A stretch of DNA of 64,000 nucleotides, taken from positions 455,806 to 519,805 of the forward strand of contig JAEPNP010000001.1 of assembly GCA_017643395.1 (NCBI GenBank), given 5' to 3'. The stretch is from Rhodothermales bacterium (GTDB taxonomy: Bacteria > Bacteroidota > Rhodothermia > Rhodothermales > UBA10348). The stretch's first letter is position 1; the number at the start of each line of letters is the position of its first letter. A model generated the notes under the pieces. It worked only from the letters and a program-made list of their open reading frames with translations. It was not told the origin of the DNA and did not search any database. A program made the translations under genes and the position numbers. Shown in pieces: positions 27,350 to 35,100 of this stretch.

Positions 27350-27616
27350 TCAGTCCGCGTCCACGCGGTCCACAATGGCCGTGATCACGGCGTCGATGGG
27401 CTTGTTTCGGGTCAGCTCCGTCTGCCGGGCACTCGACCCCTGTGCAAACAGCACCGTCTCCCCGACGCCCGCACCCACCGAGTCCACGGCCACCACAAAC
27501 TTGTCCTTCACGCCCCCGTCGAGCCCCAGCTCCTTCACGATCTGCAGCTTCATCCCCGTCAGCTGCTCATCCTTCCGGGTAGCCCAGACGGTCCCTACGA
27601 CTTTCCCCAACGTCAT
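27350..27616 (-). CDS. EutN/CcmL-type microcompartment vertex protein, copy 1
   Basis: 88 residues from MTLGKVVGTVWATRKDEQLTG; the open frame extends seven codons further but the family start is here. It is paralogous to the next gene: LGKVVGTVWATRK, FVVAVDSVGAGVGETVLFAQGSSAR and DAVITAIVDRVD match the BMC-P pattern. It retains the VGAGVGE..L..QG.SAR loop typical of canonical EutN/CcmL proteins, whereas the downstream copy has a changed loop (SGDGDHVIYVSSTEAT). It lies 53 bp after the PLP decarboxylase gene. Confidence 0.9.
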   Translation of the reverse strand: MTLGKVVGTVWATRKDEQLTGMKLQIVKELGLDGGVKDKFVVAVDSVGAGVGETVLFAQGSSARQTELTRNKPIDAVITAIVDRVDAD

Positions 27617-27669
27617 GCCCTGTGGCGCTTGGTGCAACGTCGCACGATAGTCTCAGCGGCACGACAAAC

Positions 27670-29049
27670 TCAACCGGCAACCACGCGCCGCACCGCCCGG
27701 ATCGTTGCATCCACGTCCGCATCCGTCGTGCGGTAGTTGCAGACCGAAATGCGCATCGCCCGTACGCCCTTCCAGGTGGTGCCGCCGAACCACGCGGTGC
27801 CCTCTGCCTGAATGGCTGCAATCATTCGGTCCGTGTGCGCATCATGATCCCCGTGCACATCCAGGAAGCGCACCAGCCCCTGATTCATGCGCGCCGGCGC
27901 CACGACCTCCACGCCCTCAATGGCACCCAGCCCATCGACCAGATTCCGGGCATGTCGACAGCACTCGTCCACAATACGGGCGATGGCCTCCTGCCCCATG
28001 CACCGCAGCGCCACATAGGTGACAATCCCGCGGGCGCGCCGTGACCACTCGGGGTTGAAGCGCATGGGATCCCGCCCGGCTCCGTCGGCCTGCGGCAGGT
28101 ACGTGGCGGTCATGGTCATCGCAGCCTGGTGGGCCTGCTCATCCCGGACGAATGAGAACCCCGTGTCGAACGGAAGCTGCAGCCATTTGTGACCGTCGGT
28201 CGCCCATGAGTCGGCCAGTTCGCATCCCGGCAGCGCATTGGCACCGTCGCTGCCGGCACGCATCCAGAGTCCGAACGCGCCGTCCACGTGCACCCAGGCA
28301 CCTGCTGCGTGCGCCAGGGCGCAGGCTTCGGCAAACGGATCTGCCGCGCCTGTATTCAGATCCCCCGCCATCAGGCAAAGAATGGTCGGTGCGTCGGGCT
28401 CCTCATCCAGCACCCTGGCAAGATGACCCATATCCATGCGCCCTTGCGTGTCCAGATCGACCAGCCTCACGCAGTCGGAGCCAAGTCCGAGGAAGCGCAG
28501 GGCCCGGATCAGGGACTCATGTCGATGGGCTCCGGTGAGCACCCGGACCCGCGGAGCGGCGAACAGCCCATCACGCTCCACATCGACGCCCTTTCGGGCC
28601 AGCACGCGGTGGCGCGCTGCCGCAAGCGCCGTAAAGTGGGCCATCTGGCACCCGGTCACCATGGCGAAGCTGGCCTCCTCGGGCAGGCCAAGCAACTGCT
28701 TCAGCCAACGGCCCGCGATCTCTTCCGCGACCGCCGCCATGGGGGCGGTCTGGTAGATCGCCACGTTCTGATCGAACGCCGAGGTCAACCAGTCGGCGGC
28801 CAGGGCGGCCGGATGGGTACCACCGATGACCCAGCCGAAGAAGCGCGGACTCCCGGATCCGATGAGCCCACGCTCGGCGTCTCCCAGCAGCACCTCGAGG
28901 ACGTCGGGGAACGCTTCTCCGTGCTCCGGCAGGTCCACCGAAAGCGCGTGTTTCAGCTCAGTGTGGGATGCCGTCGCCGCCACCGGGCGGTCCGAAAGGG
29001 CTTCGAGCCAGGCTTCGGCCCGGCGTGCGGCGTGTGCGAGCTCAGTCAT
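27670..29049 (-). CDS. Group II PLP-dependent decarboxylase-like enzyme
   Basis: 459 residues. The group II amino acid decarboxylase fold is indicated by PRFFGWVIGGTHPAALAADWL, GCQMAHFTALAAARH, AHRHESLIRALRFLGLG, AWVHVDGAFGLW (PLP-pyridine Asp) and DSWATDGHKWLQLPFDTG (Schiff-base Lys). Family members decarboxylate glutamate, aspartate, diaminobutyrate or aromatic amino acids. The substrate cannot be fixed, and an aldolase-type or other PLP activity is possible. The start overlaps the 3' end of the phosphopentomutase gene by 8 bp, placing it inside the operon with the vertex proteins. Confidence 0.85.
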   Translation of the reverse strand: MTELAHAARRAEAWLEALSDRPVAATASHTELKHALSVDLPEHGEAFPDVLEVLLGDAERGLIGSGSPRFFGWVIGGTHPAALAADWLTSAFDQNVAIYQTAPMAAVAEEIAGRWLKQLLGLPEEASFAMVTGCQMAHFTALAAARHRVLARKGVDVERDGLFAAPRVRVLTGAHRHESLIRALRFLGLGSDCVRLVDLDTQGRMDMGHLARVLDEEPDAPTILCLMAGDLNTGAADPFAEACALAHAAGAWVHVDGAFGLWMRAGSDGANALPGCELADSWATDGHKWLQLPFDTGFSFVRDEQAHQAAMTMTATYLPQADGAGRDPMRFNPEWSRRARGIVTYVALRCMGQEAIARIVDECCRHARNLVDGLGAIEGVEVVAPARMNQGLVRFLDVHGDHDAHTDRMIAAIQAEGTAWFGGTTWKGVRAMRISVCNYRTTDADVDATIRAVRRVVAG

Positions 29050-30214
29050 CCAGCATGGAGACCCCCGGCCCGGGTTCAGGGTGCGCGAACCAGTCCAGCA
29101 CGGTCGCGGCGTGGTCGTTGAAGGACGGCCGCGAGCCCATCGCCCGTGCCCGCGTGCCCCACAGCAGGACCGGCACGTACTCCCGCGTGTGATCCGTGCC
29201 GGGGTAGGTGGGGTCGTTGCCGTGATCGGCCGTCACAAAGAGACCCGCCCCGCTGGGCAGGGCCTGCGTGATGTGAGGCAGGGCCGCGTCGAACTCTTCG
29301 AGAGCCGCAGCAAAGCCCGCAGGATTGTTGCGATGCCCGAACTCCTGGTCGAAGTCGATCAGGTTGACCCAGATGAAGGTCGGCGCCCCGTCCCAGGCGT
29401 TCAGTCTGTTCAGGAGAGTGCGGATGCCGATGGGATTGCGCCCTGTCTTGTGCGTCTCGTCAAATCCCGCCCCGGCGAACAGATCGGCCACTTTGCCTAT
29501 CGAGACCGTGCGCACGCCCAGGTCTTGCAACCGTGCCTGCACCGTGCCTTCGGGCGGCGGCATCGCATAATCCTTGCGCTGGTCGGACAGTCGTGTGAAG
29601 TCACCAGGCGTTCCGGTAAACGGCCTCGCAATCACGCGCCCCACCGCATGGTCTGCGATACAAACCTCCTCCCGAGACAGGGCGCACCAGGCATACAGCT
29701 GGTCCAGCGAAACCACGTCGGTGTGCGCCGCAATCTGAAAGACCGAGTCCGCCGACGTGTACACAATCGGTGAGCCGGTCTCCAGATGCTCCGCGCCCAG
29801 TCGGGCGATGATGTCTGTCCCCGAGGCCACCTCGTTGCCCAGCACCTGCGGGACGCCGGTTGCGCGGCGGAATCGATCCAGCAGGTTTTCCGGAAAGCCG
29901 TCGGGATAGGTCGGGAACGGCTTCTCCAGTCGCAGTCCCGCCAGCTCCCAATGACCCGTAGTGGAGTCCTTGCCGGCACTCTGCTCCTCCATGCGTGCCC
30001 AGGCCGCCTGAGGATTCGCGTCCGCGGGCATTCCGGGGAGAGGAGCGATGTTGCCCAGGCCGGCCGCCTGCAGATTCGGTAGCTGCGGGGCTGCCGCTTC
30101 CAGCACGTGCGCCAACGTGTTGGCACCCTCGTCGCCGTAGGCCGCCGCATCCGGCTGCCAGCCGATGCCTACGCCGTCCAGAACAATCGTGACAAACAGC
30201 CCCGGACGGCTCAC
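29042..30214 (-). CDS. deoB: Phosphopentomutase
   Basis: 390 residues from a GTG at 30214 that overlaps the upstream stop (GTGA); a GTG or ATG further upstream would overlap by 19 bp. It interconverts (deoxy)ribose 1-phosphate and 5-phosphate. Alkaline-phosphatase-superfamily motifs are VTIVLDGVGIGWQPDA, AGKDSTTGHWE with the phospho-acceptor Thr, LIDFDQEFGHRNNP and TADHGNDPTYPGTDHTREYVPVL. All metal ligands appear present. It is translationally coupled to both neighbours. DeoB is usual in nucleoside salvage; its place in an operon with microcompartment vertex genes is unusual. Confidence 0.94.
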   Translation of the reverse strand: MSRPGLFVTIVLDGVGIGWQPDAAAYGDEGANTLAHVLEAAAPQLPNLQAAGLGNIAPLPGMPADANPQAAWARMEEQSAGKDSTTGHWELAGLRLEKPFPTYPDGFPENLLDRFRRATGVPQVLGNEVASGTDIIARLGAEHLETGSPIVYTSADSVFQIAAHTDVVSLDQLYAWCALSREEVCIADHAVGRVIARPFTGTPGDFTRLSDQRKDYAMPPPEGTVQARLQDLGVRTVSIGKVADLFAGAGFDETHKTGRNPIGIRTLLNRLNAWDGAPTFIWVNLIDFDQEFGHRNNPAGFAAALEEFDAALPHITQALPSGAGLFVTADHGNDPTYPGTDHTREYVPVLLWGTRARAMGSRPSFNDHAATVLDWFAHPEPGPGVSMLDD

Positions 30215-31602
30215 TCGAGAATGACGCACTCGCCAGTCTCGTAGGACTCGCGCAGCGCCGCCGTCGCGTCGGCGCGGAGGGCATCCGGCGAGTCATGCCG
30301 CGGATCCAGCATCGCAACCCCGATACTGACCGCGCCACCCAGCGCCGAGCTGCTGCGAAAGTCCACGTGCAGGTCGGACGCCCACCGCACGATATCATCG
30401 ACCGCACGGGTCTGCAGCACGCCGAACGTCAATTCGCCAAACCGCTCCACGCGGCCGTCACTGGTGGCCATGGCAAGCCGGGATGACAGGGCAGATTCGG
30501 ACGATGAGACCTCCGCCTCATTCAGCCCCTCACCGCGATTCAGGTGCACCAGCGCAAGGGACAACGGCTGAGCCGAGTCCCGGGCAGCCTGCATCTCTTC
30601 CGCAATGATCTCTCGTCGAGGACGCAGATCTTCATCCACTTCCGATGACCGCTGCGTGGTTTCCGAAGCCGACTCACCGACCAGTGCCTGGATCAGGCGA
30701 CCGAATTCGCGCAGCATGCGCTGGCTTTCTTCCGAGTCGAATGCATTGTCGGACATGGAATCGGCCACCAGCAGCCAGGATGCACCGCTCCCGGCCAGCG
30801 GCACGAAGGCCACCGTGTGAATGGCGATGGGCTCGTGGTAATACCCCAGGCGCCTGGCGTTGAACCCCTTCGGTCCCGTACAGGCGAACACCTGCGGCTG
30901 CAAGGTTGCCCTGGAGGTAGCCAGCGGCTTGGCGACCGTGAACCGGCCGCCGCTGCGTGCAAACGAGTTGCGGGAAACGATGGCCTCAAGACTGTACCCC
31001 AAAGGCGACTGCTCTTCCCGAAGCAACGCAATGGTCGTCGCGTCCACCGCGGCACGAAGCGCCCTGAAGGTTGAGAGTACGACTTCGCTTCTGGACTGGT
31101 CGGCGACGCCCTCGACCATGATGCGAGCGGTGCGAGCCCGCTTGCGAACCACGCCTACACGTGGTGCCGGTTCGGTCGGAGGGGGCGGAGCGACGGCAAC
31201 GGGCTGGCTGCCGGCCGATTCAGCGGTGGCCTGGGTCTCGGCGTCCTTTGAATCGGAAGCAGCTCCATCGCCACCTCGCATCTCCGAGACCGGCGGAAGC
31301 ACGGACACTTCGGCGGCTACCGAGGCGCCGTCCACGGCCGGACGCGCCGCATTGCCGGTGGCCTTCGGCCTGATCTCCATGATCCCCAGGGATTGCAGGT
31401 CCTCGGTAGGTCGGGAGACACCTGGCGCGGCTCTGGATCCGGCCACGGCAGTCCGGCGCAATCTCTTTCTCGTATCCAGTGTGAGAATCACGGCCGCCGC
31501 AACGAGCATGGCCGCAGATGCCAGATACAGCCAGGAGATACTCAACACAAAGGCCAACGCCATCGAGACGACGGCGAGGATGATGAAGAGGACGCGGATC
31601 AT
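30211..31602 (-). CDS. Membrane protein with GAF-like region and degenerate GGDEF domain
   Basis: 463 residues from MIRVLFIILAVVSMALAF; an upstream ATG at 31677 gives a polar leader and is less likely. Two N-terminal membrane helices (about residues 2-42) are followed by a charged, Pro-rich linker (~45-150). A GAF-like sensory region follows (RSEVVLSTFRALRAAVDATTIALLREE, GASWLLVADSMSDNAFDSEE). The C-terminal ~130 residues follow the GGDEF layout: VERFGELTFGVLQ aligns with R[YF]GGDEFxVLL, and VSIGVAMLDPRHDSPDALRADATAALRES matches the domain's last part. The signature is GELTF (389-393), so diguanylate cyclase activity is unlikely. It probably acts as a sensor or nucleotide-binding adaptor. It opens the deoB-decarboxylase-vertex operon. 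Confidence 0.78.
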   Translation of the reverse strand: MIRVLFIILAVVSMALAFVLSISWLYLASAAMLVAAAVILTLDTRKRLRRTAVAGSRAAPGVSRPTEDLQSLGIMEIRPKATGNAARPAVDGASVAAEVSVLPPVSEMRGGDGAASDSKDAETQATAESAGSQPVAVAPPPPTEPAPRVGVVRKRARTARIMVEGVADQSRSEVVLSTFRALRAAVDATTIALLREEQSPLGYSLEAIVSRNSFARSGGRFTVAKPLATSRATLQPQVFACTGPKGFNARRLGYYHEPIAIHTVAFVPLAGSGASWLLVADSMSDNAFDSEESQRMLREFGRLIQALVGESASETTQRSSEVDEDLRPRREIIAEEMQAARDSAQPLSLALVHLNRGEGLNEAEVSSSESALSSRLAMATSDGRVERFGELTFGVLQTRAVDDIVRWASDLHVDFRSSSALGGAVSIGVAMLDPRHDSPDALRADATAALRESYETGECVILE

Positions 31603-31936
31603 GCGCCGTGGCTGATGTGCGCTATTCGAGGCAGCTGGGTGTCCCGTATCAAGCCGCAAAGTACCCGTTTGTTGCAAGGCATGTCAACAATAACGGGTTT
31701 CGTTTCGAGACCGTTTTGAGACCGAATCGGACGTGAAATGTCTCTCAATGAAACGATTCAGCCTCATTTGCGGCCTTTTCCGGGCCTGGCACGGCAATTG
31801 AAAACCAGAATCCCGGACGGCGGCGCCTGACCCCGGTCTCCCTGAGTAGCCCTCACTGACTCCTCCACCCGGGCCTTCTCTTTCGGTGACCATCTGCCTG
31901 GCCGGCCGCGCCTGGACGGCGTATTTCTCTGTGTGT

Positions 31937-31977
31937 CACGAATCCCTTCCCGCCCCCGAGGCAGGAAGGGTTTCGTG
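31937..31977. promoter_or_regulatory. Long hairpin (18-bp arms) in the divergent region
   Basis: Left arm 31937-31954 (CACGAATCCCTTCCCGCC) and right arm 31960-31977 (GGCAGGAAGGGTTTCGTG) pair at 16 of 18 positions with a 5-nt loop. One of the two mismatches would be a G-U wobble in RNA. No T-tract follows on either strand, so it is not a simple terminator. An operator, attenuator or relic terminator is possible. Confidence 0.65.
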
Positions 31978-31984
31978 TATGTAT

Positions 31985-32013
31985 TTGATACACTTTATGA
32001 CACACAATATCTA
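31985..32013 (+). promoter_or_regulatory. Possible promoter for the first giant secreted protein
   Basis: TTGATA (31985-31990) and TATCTA (32008-32013) are separated by 17 bp within an AT-rich stretch. The -35 is overlapped by an inverted repeat GTGTAT (31975-31980) / ATACAC (31988-31993), with another GTGTAT at 32015-32020. The match to the -10 is poor and the Bacteroidota TAnnTTTG element is not exact, so this is tentative. The leader to the ATG at 32118 would be about 100 nt. Confidence 0.3.
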
Positions 32014-32117
32014 AGTGTATTTGTTTGCGACTGGCACGGTTGTTGGACACACGCAGGTGAGTCGATGTACACACCTATCGCGGTGGCCCGCCCCGACGGA
32101 GCCCCGCCCCAACAGAC

Positions 32118-35100
32118 ATGATCCAGCGCCGAACCGCCTTTGACGGATTCCGTGCCTTCCTTCTGGCCGCATTCCTGCTGCTGCCCGTGCTCGCGCCCAG
32201 CGCGCGTGCTGCCGGCAGTAGCGCCGTTTGCTACCTGGTCGCAGACAACGAAGGAGAAAACACGGACGCGCTCTCCAAGCTGATTGGTGCCGATGAGCAC
32301 TTCATTGGTAAGACGCATACCACATATATAGAGGCCGTGGCCTTTCACCCGCAGACGGGTGTGCTGTACGCCGCGGACTCCGGACGCCTCGGATCTCTGG
32401 ATCTGTCGACCGGCCTGTTCACAGGAATCGGTCACATCGGGAGCGGCAAGGGCGCGCTCGGTACGCAGCACTTCGGTGATGTGGACGGGCTCGCGTTTGA
32501 TCCTCACTCGGGTGTGCTGTACGGATCCGTGCGCCGCCAGGCGGAGGATCTGCTGATCCAGATCGACCCCGCCACCGGCCGGGCCATCGAGGACGCATTC
32601 GGCCTCCACAAGACGTACATCGTCATCGAGCCCTTCGAAACCGATGCGTACATCCTGCTGGATGACGTGGACGATATCGCCGTAGACCCCAAGGACGGGA
32701 CCCTGTTCGGCATCGTCAATGAGGACGGCACGATGAGCAGGCTGGTGGCCATCGACAAGAACACCGGTGCGCTCACCGACCTCACCGATCTCGACGTGGA
32801 GAACATCGAAGGTCTTGGCTTCTCCGCGGACGGCACGCTGCTTGGCGTTCGTGGCGACGGGGACGCCAAGGTCGTGGTCATTGACCAGACCACAGGCGCG
32901 ACCAGCGTGCGCGCACATCTTGGTGTACGGGGCAACACCGACTACGAGTCCATCGCCTGCCTGACCGACTCGACCAACAAGATTTCGGGCACCGTCTTCG
33001 AGGACAAGGACAAGGACGGCGCTCGGGGGCACGGCGACCTCGGCTTCGCCGGTGCCACGGTCAAGCTCTACAAAGACGTCAACAACAACGGCAAGGTCGA
33101 TCAGAACGACAAGCTGCTGGACACCGAGGTGACCGACCACAAAGGCGAGTATCTGTTCGAGATCTCTGCCCGGGGCGACTTCCTCATCGTCGTCGAGAAA
33201 GGCACGCTGCCGGCGCACGCCACGCTGACCACGACGGACCTGCATACCGCCTGGTTCGGGGGCTTCGGCGAACATGACTCGGACAACGACTTCGGCTTCA
33301 CGGTCAAGCACATCTCCAAGGACCCCGCCCTTTGCTATGTGGTCGCCGACAACGACCATCGCAGCGGCAACTCGGCTGACGTGCTCTCGAAGCTGACGTC
33401 GCATGGGGCCGAGCAGGTCATCGGCAGTACCGGCACATTCGCACTGGAGGCCATCGCCTACCAGAAGAAGACGCACACGCTGTATGCAGCAGACGCCGGC
33501 CGCCTGGGCACACTGGACCTGAACACGGGTGCCTTCACTGCGATCGGCTCCTTCGGCTCCGGCAAGGGATCCCTGGGTACCGTGCAGTTTGATGACGTGG
33601 ACGGACTCACATTCGATCCCTTCTCCGAGAAGCTCTTCGCTTCGGTGCGCCGCAACGGTGGACCTGACCTGCTGATCCAGGTCGACACCGCGACCGGCGA
33701 GGCCGTCGCAGATGCCTTCGGCCAGCACAAGGACTACGTGGAAGTCGGCACCATCGAGGTGCACGGCGTGGAACTCGATGACGTAGACGACATCGCCATC
33801 TCCACCTGGGACGGCAAGATGTACGGCATCCTGAATCTGTCCGGCATGAAGAGCCGCCTGGTGCTGATCGACAAGTGGGACGGCGCCGTCACCGACATCA
33901 CGGATCTCGATCTGGAGAACGTGGAAGGCCTCGGGTTCTCGGTGGACGGGACGTTCCTGGGCGTGTCCGGCGATGACGGCCGCGAAGTCGTCGTGATCGA
34001 CCCGGCTACCGGGGAGACCACCACCCGTGCCACGCTCGGCGCTGCCGGCAACAATGACTACGAGGCCATCGCCTGCCTGACCGACGCCGGCAATGAGATC
34101 TCGGGCACCGTCTTCCGCGACAAGAACGAGAACGGCATTCTGGACTACGGCGAGCCGGGCCAGAAGGACGTCACGGTGAAGCTCTATCGCGACAAGAACG
34201 GCAACGGCCAGGTGGATGCGCACGACCCGTTCGTAGCGTCCAGGCTGACGGCCGCCGACGGCACGTACACCTTCCACGTCTCGTCGCTGGGCGACTTCGT
34301 CCTGGAGACGGACCTGCGCACCTACCCGAACAATACGGAGCTGACGACGGACAACGTCGAGACCGCATCGTTCACGAACTTCGGCCAGACCGATACGGGC
34401 AACGACTTCGGTTTCACCGATGCGCAGCCGCGCCTCATTGACCTCGAGCTGACCAAAGAGGTGAATACCTCCAGCCCGAAGCTCGGCGACAGTGTGACGT
34501 TCGTCATCACGGTTGTCAACGCCGGGCCGGACAAGGCGACGGGCGTTGAGGTTCGCGACATCATCCCGTACGGCCTCGAGTTCGAGGGCGCCTGGGCCTC
34601 GCAGGGCGAGTACAAGTTCCTCCACGGCCTCTGGACCGTCGGGGAGTTGAAGGCCGGCGAGTCGGCATCGCTCGAAATCACGACGGCGGTGACGATCTCG
34701 AACACTATCGAGAACATTGCCCAGGTCTCGGCCGCCGACCAGGACGACGTGGATTCCACGCCGGACAACGGTGACCCGAACGAAGACGATCAGGACAATG
34801 CCCTGGTAACCGCGCGTGCAACGGCTGCCTTCACGCCGTCCGACTGCACGGACATGGGTACGATCACTGCGCTCGTCTACGACCCCGTCGGCGAGCAGCT
34901 GATTGCCGGTACCGAGACGGGCGGTGTGCACATCTCCAACGACAACGGCCAGAGCTGGCCGCCGTACCTGCAGACCGACAATCGCCTGCCGATCCGCGAT
35001 ATCCTGGTCTCGAAGACCGGGAGCTACTACGTCGCTACCGAGGGCGCGGGCGTGTTCGTGTCCGACTCGCAGGGTGAGAACTGGAACCAGATCGGTCCCA

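Larger units (their letters stand above)
31603..32117. other. Divergent control region before the first giant secreted protein
   Basis: 515 bp between divergent genes. The part 31930-32045 is notably AT-rich for this genome and contains a long hairpin, an inverted GTGTAT/ATACAC pair and a possible promoter, listed separately. The left part (31603-31900) should hold the promoter of the minus-strand operon; no clear element was found. No open frame with protein features was seen. Confidence 0.6.
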
